9,718 bases of DNA from Armatimonadetes bacterium RBG_19FT_COMBO_69_19 (GCA_001768125.1 MENB01000022.1:2564-12281), one strand, 5' to 3'. Positions 1 to 6,904 are shown, counted from the first letter of the stretch. The notes: generated by a model not told the origin, from the sequence alone. Numbers and translations are program-made.

Positions 1-479
1 CGGTAGAGCGCCTTGAGGATCTCCACCCACTGCCGTTCGCCTTCGGGCAGTTGCCACACCTTGGCGCCGAGGTCCACGGCGAAGCCGTACCGGTTGCACA
101 GCGCCTGCACCTCGGCGCGCGCGCCCCGCAGGTTGAGCAGACCGCGCACGCGGGGGTGCCCGAGCACGATGTTCTCCAGCACCGTGTGAGCGGACACGAG
201 TCTTCGGGTTTGGTGGACCATGCCGATCCCCTGCGCGAGGGCGTCATGGGGGGATCGGAAGTGGACCCGCTGCTCCCGAAGGTACAGGGCGCCCTCGTCG
301 GGCTGCACCAGGCCGAACAGGATGTTCATCAGGGTGGTTTTGCCGGCGCCGTTCTGGCCCAGGACCGCGTGGATCTCGCCCGCCTGGACTTCGAGGTCCA
401 CGTGGTCGAGGGCGAGCACCCCGGGGAAGCGCTTCGTGATGCTTCGGGCGGCGAGGACGGATTCCAACGTCGTCGGCAC
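1..479 (-). CDS. ABC transporter ATP-binding protein, N-terminal part (BMP/sugar-type importer)
   Basis: This is the N-terminal 160 residues of an ABC importer ATPase; the rest lies beyond the window edge. The GTG start at 479 is chosen because GAGG sits 9 nt upstream. An in-frame TTG lies 15 nt further out. Walker A is GQNGAGKTT (residues 41-49), and the Q-loop is the MVHQ stretch near residue 89. The signature region reads LPEGERQ (144-150), followed by EILKALYR, which is characteristic of the first nucleotide-binding half of RbsA/MglA/YufO-type double ATPases. The usual sequence there is LSVGE-Q, so the serine is replaced by proline. It follows a BMP-family binding protein on the same strand, so it should energise uptake of that protein's ligand, probably a nucleoside or similar small solute. 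The family call is firm. The ligand is inferred, and whether the second ATPase half exists cannot be seen. Confidence 0.88.
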   Translation of the reverse strand, partial: MPTTLESVLAARSITKRFPGVLALDHVDLEVQAGEIHAVLGQNGAGKTTLMNILFGLVQPDEGALYLREQRVHFRSPHDALAQGIGMVHQTRRLVSAHTVLENIVLGHPRVRGLLNLRGARAEVQALCNRYGFAVDLGAKVWQLPEGERQWVEILKALY

Positions 480-496
480 GTCGGTGTACCTCAACG

Positions 497-536
497 GGCT
501 TCTCCGCCCGCCACTTTTCTCGCGGGCGGAGAAGCC
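497..536 (-). repeat. Perfect 15-bp inverted repeat (intercistronic hairpin)
   Basis: Arms 497-511 and 522-536 are perfectly complementary (15 bp, GC-rich) around a 10-nt loop. The hairpin lies between the BMP gene and the ATPase gene, ending about 17 nt before the ATPase GTG. There is no T-tract on either side, so it is not a standard terminator. Such hairpins after a binding-protein gene often stabilise the upstream mRNA 3' end and lower downstream expression. That role is inferred here. Confidence 0.7.
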
Positions 537-563
537 TTACACCCCTTCAGGGAAGAGGAAGCG

Positions 564-589
564 GCGCCGGGGCCACAGGCCGCCGGCGC
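564..589 (-). terminator. GC-rich hairpin just after the BMP stop codon (partial terminator or mRNA stabiliser)
   Basis: The arms are 564-574 and 578-589: eleven base pairs with one bulged base (582) and a 3-nt ACA loop on the plus strand. On the minus strand the hairpin begins about 5 nt after the BMP stop codon and is followed by a pyrimidine-rich run (CGCTTCCTCTTCC) instead of a pure T-tract. It could therefore be a leaky terminator separating the binding-protein gene from the ATPase gene. The fold is seen; the function is inferred. Confidence 0.5.
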
Positions 590-593
590 GACA

Positions 594-1859
594 TCACTTG
601 AGGATGGTCATCCCCTGGAGGTCGAAGTTGAACTTCCCCAGCAGCCACGTGTCGGACGGCATCTCCCGGGCCTTCTTCACCACCGTCCCCTTCGGCGGGA
701 TCGGGGTGTCCTTGAGCGCCAGCCCGGTACCGTTGCTGACGAAGGCGTGCTCGAAGAACGGATCCCACTGACCCTTCAACATCTGCGCGCGTCGCTGGGT
801 CACGAGCTTCAGGATCGAGGCGGGGATGAGCGGCCGGGCCTTGGGGCTGATCGCGTCCGCCCCCACCTTCATGTTGTTCATGATGTCCACGGCAGGCTCC
901 ACCGTGCCGTCCGCCAGGGTCATGGTGTCCTTCATGCCGAGGTAGAGCAGGGTGCGCGGGTTCTGGTTGCCGGCCACGAAGTCCTTGACCATGCGGTCGT
1001 AGAGGACCTCCCAGCGCGTGTCGAAGGAGACGCCGACCGTGTCGGTGCTGGACCAGCCGTAGAAGCCGACCACGTCCATGTCCTTGCCCACGAACCAGAT
1101 CTTGCGCTCCTGAGCCACGTCCAGTGGGGAGCCGGAGTCGGTCTGCTGCGTGATGACGTCCACCTTGTACTGGCTGACCAGGGTCGTGGCGAACTCGCGC
1201 TCCTCTGCAGGCTTGTACCAATCCCCCACGTACTTCACGTACACGTTGACGCGCTTGCCGAGGGTCTTGGCCGCATCCTGCACCCCCAGGTAGAAGCCGG
1301 CTGTGCGGCGCAGGACCTGGATGTTGGGGAAGGCGGAGACGATGCCGATGTTCCCGGTGCGGGTCAACGCGCCCGCGATGAGCCCCTCGAGGTAGAGGGC
1401 CTGGTACTGCCGCGGGAAGAATCGGATGAAGTTCCGCTTCGTCGTGACGTCGCTGGCGACCACCGAGGCGAAGTACACGTTCGGATACTTGTCCGCGATG
1501 TCCTTAAGGGGGAGTCCCATGAACTCCGCGTTCCCCACGACGATGTTGGCGCCCTGACGGATGAGTTCTTCGGCGTAGGGGATCGTGAGGTCCGGTCCGA
1601 CCTCCTCCCGGTAGACGTATTTCACGTTCGGATACTTCTGAGCGATCCGCTGGGCGGCGCGGTGGTGGGCGCCCGACCAGGTCGTTCCCTTGATCACGCT
1701 GAAGTGCAGGACCGCGAGCGTCACGGTCTTGGCCGCACCCGCGGAGGCAGACGAGCCTACCCCGCCCCCGGAACCCGTAAGAAGCGCGATGAGCAACAGC
1801 AACAGGACGACGATCCGTAACGGAGCGAACCTCCTGCGCCAACGAAGTGCCCAGCTCAT
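594..1859 (-). CDS. BMP-family (PnrA-like) ABC transporter substrate-binding protein
   Basis: A 421-residue extracytoplasmic solute-binding protein of the Bmp/PnrA family, whose characterised members bind nucleosides. The ATG at 1859 is chosen over an upstream in-frame ATG because GGAGGGAGG lies about 5 nt ahead of it and a signal peptide begins there: an Arg-rich n-region, a leucine/valine core at about 15-27 and an SASA-GA cleavage region near residue 40. There is no lipobox cysteine, unlike most Gram-positive BMP proteins. Family features are the early AVLHFSVIKG strand (49-58), AEELIRQGANIVVG (96-109), LEGLIAGALTRTGNIGIVS (158-176), YVGDWYKPAEE (210-220), a QQTDSGSP ligand-region strand (238-245) and a late MLKGQWDPFF motif (360-369). 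It leads an operon with the ATPase ending at the window edge. Family confidence is high. The ligand is unproven and could be a purine nucleoside or another small molecule. Confidence 0.9.
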   Translation of the reverse strand: MSWALRWRRRFAPLRIVVLLLLLIALLTGSGGGVGSSASAGAAKTVTLAVLHFSVIKGTTWSGAHHRAAQRIAQKYPNVKYVYREEVGPDLTIPYAEELIRQGANIVVGNAEFMGLPLKDIADKYPNVYFASVVASDVTTKRNFIRFFPRQYQALYLEGLIAGALTRTGNIGIVSAFPNIQVLRRTAGFYLGVQDAAKTLGKRVNVYVKYVGDWYKPAEEREFATTLVSQYKVDVITQQTDSGSPLDVAQERKIWFVGKDMDVVGFYGWSSTDTVGVSFDTRWEVLYDRMVKDFVAGNQNPRTLLYLGMKDTMTLADGTVEPAVDIMNNMKVGADAISPKARPLIPASILKLVTQRRAQMLKGQWDPFFEHAFVSNGTGLALKDTPIPPKGTVVKKAREMPSDTWLLGKFNFDLQGMTILK

Positions 1860-1908
1860 GTCGGCCTCCCTCCGTTTCTCTTGAAGTGGCCTGCTCAAAC
1901 GACCCCAA

Positions 1909-2011
1909 GCGTCCCTCGCGCTTCGAGGGGGGGAGCCCGCACAGGAAGGCACGACCCCCCAAGAGATGGGTGTCCTACTTGGATGTCCCCCTCGAAGGAC
2001 TCTGCCGACGC
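1909..2011 (-). promoter_or_regulatory. Structured 5' leader of the BMP gene, class unknown
   Basis: Read on the minus strand, GCGUC (2011-2007) pairs with GACGC (1913-1909), and CUUCGAGGGGG (1997-1987) pairs perfectly with CCCCCUCGAAG (1931-1921). These enclose about 55 nt that can form at least one internal hairpin, GACACCC-loop-GGGGGGUC. The fold starts only a few nucleotides after the start site expected from the promoter at 2022-2050 and ends about 50 nt before the ATG. Its position and size are those of a riboswitch or other cis-regulatory RNA. I could not match it to the purine, guanidine-I, TPP or glycine consensus. The pairing is seen; the regulatory role is inferred. Confidence 0.4.
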
Positions 2012-2021
2012 GCGACCGGGT

Positions 2022-2050
2022 TCTATAGCGTGCGCGGTTTTCCCTGTCGG
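2022..2050 (-). promoter_or_regulatory. Candidate promoter for the BMP transporter operon
   Basis: CCGACA (2050-2045), a 17-nt spacer and TATAGA (2027-2022) match the housekeeping sigma consensus at four of six positions in each hexamer. The predicted start is near 2015, immediately before the folded leader. Confidence 0.4.
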
Positions 2051-2173
2051 TATTGCCACCCCCCTCTCTGCCGGTACCTGGAGAGGCTCCCCGCCCTCCG
2101 CCGTTAGAGGGGTTCCCCCGACAACGTCCAAACTAGTGTCCAATCACCCGGGCGTCTTAAGGGAGGCGATCAC
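2051..2173 (+). other. Leader side of the divergent intergenic region (family 5 transporter)
   Basis: This half of the 314-bp gap (1860-2173) precedes the family 5 binding-protein gene. It holds small hairpins: CCTCTC/GAGAGG (2063-2068 with 2081-2086), then either CCCTC/GAGGG (2094-2098 with 2107-2111) or the alternative GGGG-TT-CCCC (2109-2118). The last two exclude each other. I see no convincing plus-strand promoter; TTGCCA at 2053 with TACCTG at 2075 is weak. GGGAGG at 2161-2166 is the ribosome binding site of the next gene. Confidence 0.35.
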
Positions 2174-3754
2174 GTGCGCATGCTTGTGCCCGCAATCCTC
2201 GTCTTGCTCAGTCTCCTCGTCGCGCCGGCGACCGGCCCCACGTTCGCCGCGCCCGCCCGCGACACCCTGGTATACGTCGCGGACATCAGCGACATGATCT
2301 CACTCGATCCCGCGGTGGCGTACGAGTTCAGCGGGATCCTCGTGGCCCAGAACGCCTACGACACGCTGGTCGCGTTCGAAGGTGAGGATCTCACGACGCT
2401 CAAGCCACGGCTGGCGCAGTCGTGGAAGATCACCGATGCCGGCAGCACGTGGAAAGTCACCTTCACGCTGCGCCAGGGCGTCAAGTTCAGCACCGGCCGT
2501 CCGCTCACCGCGAAGGCCGTCGCCTTCTCCTTCGACCGCGTCATCGGGCTGAACAAGTCGCCCGCCTTCCTGTTCAAGGATGTCGCCGGGCTCAAGGAGG
2601 GGGACACCAAAGCCCTGAACGACCGGACGGTCGAGGTCACCCTGCCGAAGACCGCGAGCCCGCAGGCGTTCCTCTCCGTGCTGACCTTCACCGTGGGCGC
2701 CGTCGTGGATCCCGATGAGGCCATGGCCCACGCGACCGGCGGGGACCGCGGCGAGGCGTGGCTGCGCAACCATTCCGCCGGCACCGGGCCCTACGTCCTG
2801 GAGCGCTGGGATTCGGAGTCCCGCGCCGTGCTCGCGGCCAACGCCAACTACTGGGGCGCGAAGCCGAAAGTCAGCCGGGTCGTCATCCAGCACGTGCCGG
2901 AGTCGAGCACCCAGAAGTTCATGGTGGAGTCGGGCGACGCGGACATCGCCGCCAACCTCACGCCCGAGCAGGCGCGCGAGCTGACGGGCAAGGCGGACGT
3001 CAAGGTCCAGAAGGGCCGGCTCCTCCAGCTCGTCTACGTCGGGATGAACGCCAAGCACGCGCCGCTGGACAAGGTCCAGGTGCGGGAAGCGATTCGCTGG
3101 AGCATCGACTACGACGGGATCGTGCGCAGCCTGCTGCGCGGGGAAGCGCGGAAGGTACAGACGATCATCCCCGAGGGACTCTTCGGGTTCAACGCCTCGG
3201 CGCCGTTCCAGGCCAACGTGGCCAGGGCCAAGGCTCTGCTCGCGGAAGCGGGTCTGCCCAACGGCTTCTCAACGGAGCTGCTCGTGCCCACCGGGCCTGC
3301 CCCCGGAGGCGTGAGGTGGGCGGACGTTGCGGCGAAGATCCAGAGCGACCTAGCCAAGAGCGGGATCAAGGTGACGATCAAGGAGACGGCGCAGGCGCAG
3401 CTGCTCAACATCTACCGCGCACAGAAGGGGCAGCTGGTGATGATCCTGTGGGGCCCGGACTTCCCGGATCCCGACGGCAACGTGACACCCTTCACGGACT
3501 ACGCCGCGAAGTCGATCGCGTGGCGCAACCAGTACGAGGATGCCACGGCGGCGAAGCTGGCCAAGCAGGCGGCACTCGAGCCGGATCCGGCGAAGCGAAA
3601 GGCCCTCTACAAGGAGCTGACCGACCGCATCCTGCACCAGGGTCCCTACGTCATCCTGTATCAACCGACGACGCGCTTCGCGCTGCGGAAGAGCGTGCAG
3701 GGCTTCGTGTGGAACCCGATGGCGTTCGCGGAGTTCAAGACGGTCAGCAAGTAA
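2174..3754 (+). CDS. Family 5 ABC transporter substrate-binding protein (peptide/nickel/opine type)
   Basis: A 526-residue extracytoplasmic binding protein of the SBP_bac_5 (DppA/OppA/NikA) family, of normal length. The GTG at 2174 is preferred over the ATG at 2180 because GGGAGG lies 7 nt before the GTG. A Sec signal peptide spans about residues 1-26 (hydrophobic core 4-17, TFAAPA cleavage region) with no lipobox cysteine. Family landmarks are LKPRLAQSWKITDAGSTWKV (76-95), LRQGVKFSTGRPLTAKAVAFSF (99-120), the conserved GTGPY (203-207), NYWG (225-228), VREAIRWSIDYDGIV (303-317) and a C-terminal ILWGPDFPDPDG region that lies in the ligand domain. It heads an operon with two permease genes; the first starts 4 bp after its stop. 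The substrate could be a di- or oligopeptide, a glutathione-like compound or a metal-chelator complex; the sequence alone does not decide. Confidence 0.93.
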   Translation: MRMLVPAILVLLSLLVAPATGPTFAAPARDTLVYVADISDMISLDPAVAYEFSGILVAQNAYDTLVAFEGEDLTTLKPRLAQSWKITDAGSTWKVTFTLRQGVKFSTGRPLTAKAVAFSFDRVIGLNKSPAFLFKDVAGLKEGDTKALNDRTVEVTLPKTASPQAFLSVLTFTVGAVVDPDEAMAHATGGDRGEAWLRNHSAGTGPYVLERWDSESRAVLAANANYWGAKPKVSRVVIQHVPESSTQKFMVESGDADIAANLTPEQARELTGKADVKVQKGRLLQLVYVGMNAKHAPLDKVQVREAIRWSIDYDGIVRSLLRGEARKVQTIIPEGLFGFNASAPFQANVARAKALLAEAGLPNGFSTELLVPTGPAPGGVRWADVAAKIQSDLAKSGIKVTIKETAQAQLLNIYRAQKGQLVMILWGPDFPDPDGNVTPFTDYAAKSIAWRNQYEDATAAKLAKQAALEPDPAKRKALYKELTDRILHQGPYVILYQPTTRFALRKSVQGFVWNPMAFAEFKTVSK

Positions 3755-3758
3755 CGAT

Positions 3759-4766
3759 GTGAGCCGCTACATCCTGGGACGGATCGCCTCCATGGGCCTC
3801 GTGCTCCTGGGGGTATCCGTCCTGACCTTTTTCATCGCCCACGTCGTGCCGGCGGATCCGGTCCTCGTCGCGCTGGGCGAGCACGCGCGGGACGACCAGA
3901 TCGAGGCCTACCGGAAGGCGTACGGTCTGGACCGCCCCGTCCCGATCCAGTTTGTCACGTACCTCGGCCGGCTGGCGCGCGGGGATCTCGGGGTTAGCAT
4001 CCGCACGCGCCGGCCCGTGGCCGACGATCTCGGCGAGTTTATGCCCGCCACGGTCGAGCTCGGCGGCGCAGCCTGGCTCGTCGCCCTGCTGCTCGGCATC
4101 CCGGCGGGGATCCTCTCCGCGGTGTACAAAGACCGTATCTTCGATCACCTCTCGCGCCTCGGCGCGCTTGCGGGGGCCTCGCTGCCGGTCTTCTGGCTGG
4201 GCCTCGTGCTGCTCGGCATCTTCTACTACCGCCTGCAATGGTTCCCCGGACCCGGCCGGTTCGACATCGTGCTGAGCCCGCCGCAGGTGCGCTCGGGGCT
4301 GCTGGTCGTCGACGCCGCGCTCGCGCGCGACGGCGCGGCGCTGCGCAACGCGCTGGGGCACCTCGCCCTGCCCGCGCTGACGCTCGGGTTGTTCTCCACC
4401 GCGGTGATCGCCCGCATGACGCGGTCGGCGATGCTGGAGGTGCTCTACCAGGACTACGTGCGCACGGCCCGGGCGAAGGGGCTCCAGGAGCGCCGTGTCA
4501 TCGTGTTGCACGCGCTGAAGAACGCGATGATCCCGACGATGACCATCATCGGGATCTCGTTCGGCAGCCTGCTCTCCGGCGCGGTCCTCACCGAGACGAT
4601 CTTCGCCTGGCCGGGGCTCGGCCGGTACGCCACGGCATCGGCGGTCAGCCTCGATTTTCCGGCCGTGATGGGGGTGACCCTGGTCGTGGCGCTCCTGTAC
4701 ACCGTCGTGAATCTCCTCGTGGATCTCATCTATGCCCGCCTCGACCCCCGCGTCCGCTACGGATAG
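3759..4766 (+). CDS. ABC transporter permease, OppB/DppB type
   Basis: A 335-residue inner-membrane permease that pairs with the next gene product to form the channel for the family 5 binding protein. The GTG at 3759 is the start; the overlapping ATG at 3757 is followed at once by TGA. No clear Shine-Dalgarno sequence is present, so translational coupling to the gene ending at 3754 is likely. Six hydrophobic segments are apparent (about 9-30, 102-122, 135-157, 200-219, 257-277 and 303-324). The EAA loop that docks the ATPase lies at about 233-253 (YVRTARAKGLQERRVIVLHA), and FAWPGLGRYA (282-291) is a strong OppB/DppB landmark. Residues 170-200 form an extra hydrophilic insert typical of DppB. 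Confidence in the family is very high. Confidence 0.94.
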   Translation: MSRYILGRIASMGLVLLGVSVLTFFIAHVVPADPVLVALGEHARDDQIEAYRKAYGLDRPVPIQFVTYLGRLARGDLGVSIRTRRPVADDLGEFMPATVELGGAAWLVALLLGIPAGILSAVYKDRIFDHLSRLGALAGASLPVFWLGLVLLGIFYYRLQWFPGPGRFDIVLSPPQVRSGLLVVDAALARDGAALRNALGHLALPALTLGLFSTAVIARMTRSAMLEVLYQDYVRTARAKGLQERRVIVLHALKNAMIPTMTIIGISFGSLLSGAVLTETIFAWPGLGRYATASAVSLDFPAVMGVTLVVALLYTVVNLLVDLIYARLDPRVRYG

Positions 4767-5631
4767 GCTGCCCCTGAAGCGGGCCCGCCGCGGGCGGGGG
4801 AGGGACATCGTCCGCGCGGCGCGCCGCAGCCCGCTGGCCGCCGCGGGCGCCGGGGTCGTCATCGTGTACGCGCTGCTCGCCGTTGCCGCCCCCATCCTCG
4901 CACCTCACGCGCCGGTGACACAGTTCCTCGAGCACCGCCTCGATCCGCCGAGTCGCGCGTTCCCGCTGGGGCTGGATCAGCTGGGGCGGGACATCCTCAG
5001 CCGTATCCTGTACGGGGCGAGACTGTCCCTGATCATCGGCCTGGTGGTCGTCGTCCTGGGCGGCGTGGTGGGCACGGCGGTCGGCATCACGGCGGGATTC
5101 GTCGGCGGGCGCCTGGACAACGTGATGATGCGGATCACGGACGTCTTCTTCGCGTTTCCTTCGCTCATCCTGGCGATGGCCATCGCCGCGGCCCTCGGGC
5201 CGAGCCTCACCAACACCATGGTGGCGATCGCCATCGTGACCTGGCCGGTGTACGCGCGTCTCAGCCGCGCCCAGACGTTGGTGCTGCGCCGTCTGGAGTT
5301 CGTGGAGGCGGCGCGGGCGATGGGCTTGACCGATGTGCGCATCATCGTCCGCCACGTCCTGCCGAATGCGCTCTCCCCGCTGATCGTCCAGGCCTCGTTC
5401 AACATGGGGGAGGCCATCCTGATCGCCGCCGGCCTCAGCTTCATCGGGTTCGGCGCCCAGCCACCCACCCCGGAATGGGGCGTGATGGTCAGCGAGGGGC
5501 GGGACTACATCACCACACAGTGGTGGGTCCCGACCATTCCCGCGCTGGCGATCCTGCTGGCCGTGACCGGGTTCAATCTGCTTGGGGATGGCCTGCGCGA
5601 TCTGATGGACCCAAGGATGCGACGCCGATAG
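4732..5631 (+). CDS. ABC transporter permease, OppC/DppC type
   Basis: A 299-residue partner permease. The ATG at 4732 gives a 35-bp overlap with the preceding permease gene. It is the only reasonable start, because no other ATG or GTG occurs before the first membrane segment (about 36-57). The Arg-rich N-terminus (residues 12-32) fits a cytoplasmic tail. The OppC landmark FPLGLDQLGRDILSRILYG (77-95) is followed by membrane spans at about 98-121, 137-155, 162-175, 216-241 and 267-286. The EAA loop for ATPase contact is at about 192-213 (EAARAMGLTDVRIIVRHVLP). The OppD/OppF ATPases usually follow this gene, but here a convergent methyltransferase gene begins 19 bp later, so the system must use ATPases encoded elsewhere. 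A 5-bp hairpin (5623-5639) overlaps the stop codon. Confidence 0.94.
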   Translation: MPASTPASATDRLPLKRARRGRGRDIVRAARRSPLAAAGAGVVIVYALLAVAAPILAPHAPVTQFLEHRLDPPSRAFPLGLDQLGRDILSRILYGARLSLIIGLVVVVLGGVVGTAVGITAGFVGGRLDNVMMRITDVFFAFPSLILAMAIAAALGPSLTNTMVAIAIVTWPVYARLSRAQTLVLRRLEFVEAARAMGLTDVRIIVRHVLPNALSPLIVQASFNMGEAILIAAGLSFIGFGAQPPTPEWGVMVSEGRDYITTQWWVPTIPALAILLAVTGFNLLGDGLRDLMDPRMRRR

Positions 5632-5650
5632 CTGCGGCGCAACCGTGGGC

Positions 5651-6298
5651 TTAGCGAGACTCACGGTAGGCGATCAGCAGCCCATCGCGGATTGGAACCA
5701 GTGAAGTCTTCCAGTTGGGGTCTGTTACGAGCAGCCGCGTCAGCTCCCGCACGCCCTCGGTCGTCGCCGACCGGTCGTTCCCGTCGAAGATCCGGCCCTG
5801 CCAGAGCATGTTGTCCACGATGAGCACGCCGCCCGGGCGCAGCTTCTCCGCCACGACGGGCAGGGACGATGGGTACGCCTGCTTGTCGATGTCGTTGAAG
5901 ATGAGGTCGAACTCGCCCGGGGTCTCCCGCAGGGTCTGTACCGCTTCGCCCACGCGGTATTCGATCACGTCATGCAGTCCCAGTGCGCGAAGGTGCTGTT
6001 GGGCGCGCTGGGACAGGTCTTCGTCCCAGACAACATGGAACACACGGCCGCCGCCATTCTCTTTGACCGCCCGCGCGAACCACGCCGTCGAGTAGCCGTA
6101 CCCTGAGCCCATCTCGAAGACGCGGCGGGCGCCGATCATCCGGGCCACGAGGTAGCAGAACTGTCCGGCCGCGGGACCGACGATGGGGAAGCGCGCCTCA
6201 CGGCCATACGCTTCCATCGCCGCCAGTTCGTCCGGGCGCGGCGGGACGAGTTCCTCCAGGTAGCGCGAGAGCGCAGGAGCGAGCCGTTCACCGGCCAT
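5651..6298 (-). CDS. SAM-dependent O-methyltransferase (catechol/caffeoyl-CoA, TrmR-like family)
   Basis: A 215-residue class I methyltransferase of the O-methyltransferase family 3 type (PF01596-like). The ATG at 6298 is chosen over an upstream in-frame start at 6382 because GGAGG sits 6 nt before it. The domain then begins normally, with the helix LSRYLEELVPPRPDEL at 10-25. The SAM motif I is VFEMGSGYGYSTAWFA (60-75). The metal-site motif is FNDIDK (134-139; family form F-I-D-A-D-K) and VDNMLWQG (161-168), with D136, D162 and N163 as probable divalent-cation ligands. Family members methylate catechols or hydroxylated tRNA uridine (TrmR). The substrate here is unknown. It stands alone, convergent with the permease gene and divergent from the YtxH gene. 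Confidence 0.88.
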   Translation of the reverse strand: MAGERLAPALSRYLEELVPPRPDELAAMEAYGREARFPIVGPAAGQFCYLVARMIGARRVFEMGSGYGYSTAWFARAVKENGGGRVFHVVWDEDLSQRAQQHLRALGLHDVIEYRVGEAVQTLRETPGEFDLIFNDIDKQAYPSSLPVVAEKLRPGGVLIVDNMLWQGRIFDGNDRSATTEGVRELTRLLVTDPNWKTSLVPIRDGLLIAYRESR

Positions 6299-6434
6299 GA
6301 CCAACCTCCGCGGGGTGAGGGGTTGCCGGTGATGTTCGACGCCGGGGTCAGCGCTTCTTCCCCTCCCCTTTGGCTCCGCCACCGCCGAGGTAAATGGGGC
6401 GGGACTCCCATGCGCTGCCCGATGTGCAGCCGGG

Positions 6435-6440
6435 TATAAT
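6435..6440 (+). promoter_or_regulatory. Perfect -10 box of the YtxH-like gene
   Basis: A consensus TATAAT lies 28 nt before the ATG at 6469, predicting a start near 6447 and a short leader containing GAGGAGGG (6455-6462). The -35 region at 17-18 nt spacing (around 6411-6417) is poor. Confidence 0.6.
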
Positions 6441-6468
6441 GGAAATCGCCGGGTGAGGAGGGATAGAG

Positions 6469-6807
6469 ATGGCGGACCGTGGTGGAGAGTTCGTGGCCGG
6501 GATGATCGTCGGGGCGCTGGTCGGGATCGGGGTGGGGATGCTGCTGGCCCCGCTGTCGGGGCAGGAGACCCGTCAGCGCATCAGGACGCGCGCGGATGAG
6601 ATGGGTGACCGTATTCGCAGCGGCGCTGGGGATCTCGGGGGGCGTGTCCGCGAGACGGTGCGTGAGACGGCGGATGACATCGCCCGCCGCGGGCGGAGCG
6701 CGTACGACGAGGGATCCCGCCGGGTGCGCGATGCGTACGATCGTGGACGCGAGCGCATGCAGCGCGGCGAGACGCCGGGCGGAACGGAGGACAGCGGGCA
6801 AGTTTAG
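6469..6807 (+). CDS. YtxH-like small membrane-anchored protein
   Basis: A 112-residue protein with the YtxH-domain layout (PF12732-like). A short polar start is followed by one Gly-rich membrane segment (about 8-29, FVAGMIVGALVGIGVGMLLA) and the hallmark APLSGQETR turn (27-35). The remaining 75 residues are highly charged, mostly helical, and rich in Arg and Asp/Glu, with heptad-like RETVRETADDIARRGR periodicity. The ATG at 6469 is supported by GGAGGG 6 nt upstream. YtxH proteins are often associated with general stress or envelope conditions, but their biochemical role is unknown. The gene has its own promoter and a strong downstream hairpin, so it is probably monocistronic. Confidence 0.8.
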   Translation: MADRGGEFVAGMIVGALVGIGVGMLLAPLSGQETRQRIRTRADEMGDRIRSGAGDLGGRVRETVRETADDIARRGRSAYDEGSRRVRDAYDRGRERMQRGETPGGTEDSGQV

Positions 6808-6822
6808 CGTTCGGTCATCCTG

Positions 6823-6866
6823 CTGCCCGGGAGCGGCGGTGGCTCGCCGCGTCCGGGCAGTTGTGT
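6823..6866 (+). terminator. Strong hairpin after the YtxH-like gene, probable terminator
   Basis: CTGCCCGG (6823-6830) pairs with CCGGGCAG (6853-6860), and GCGGCG (6833-6838) with CGCCGC (6845-6850), across a 2x2 internal loop. That gives 14 bp with a 6-nt apical loop. It is followed by TTGTGT (6861-6866), an imperfect T-tract. It lies 16 nt after the stop codon and insulates the arsenic promoter from upstream transcription. Confidence 0.65.
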
Positions 6867-6882
6867 ATGCTGGCGCAGGAAC

Positions 6883-6904
6883 TATATTGACAATCTTCGA
6901 TATA
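6883..6904 (+). promoter_or_regulatory. ArsR operator (imperfect dyad)
   Basis: TATATTGA (6883-6890), a 6-nt centre CAATCT and TCGATATA (6897-6904) form an inverted repeat matching at 7 of 8 positions. It resembles ArsR/SmtB-family operators of the ATATTGA-N6-TCRATAT form. It covers the -35 box and part of the spacer, so a bound repressor would block RNA polymerase. Binding is inferred. Confidence 0.65.

Noticed and set aside
51..1820. 589-residue open frame on the plus strand opposite the ATPase and BMP genes
   Set aside because: It is antisense to two genes with clear family motifs. Its product is a low-complexity His/Val/Gly/Arg-rich chain with no recognisable domain, as expected for a shadow frame in GC-rich DNA.
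1909..2011. BMP leader as a purine riboswitch
   Set aside because: The conserved junction and kissing-loop sequences of the purine class are not visible, and the closing stem and core are larger than that class. I left the class unassigned.
3744..4895. 383-residue minus-strand open frame opposite the permease genes
   Set aside because: Its composition (Arg, Asp, Glu, His, Gln-rich, no motifs) is that of a mirror of a hydrophobic membrane protein, and it lacks a promoter or ribosome binding site.
5623..5639. Small hairpin CGCCG/CGGCG at the end of the OppC-type gene as a terminator
   Set aside because: Only 5 bp, overlapping the stop codon, with no T-tract on either strand.
6299..6434. Promoter for the O-methyltransferase gene on the minus strand
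   Set aside because: No pair of hexamers with acceptable spacing was found. Only the ribosome binding site next to 6298 is clear.
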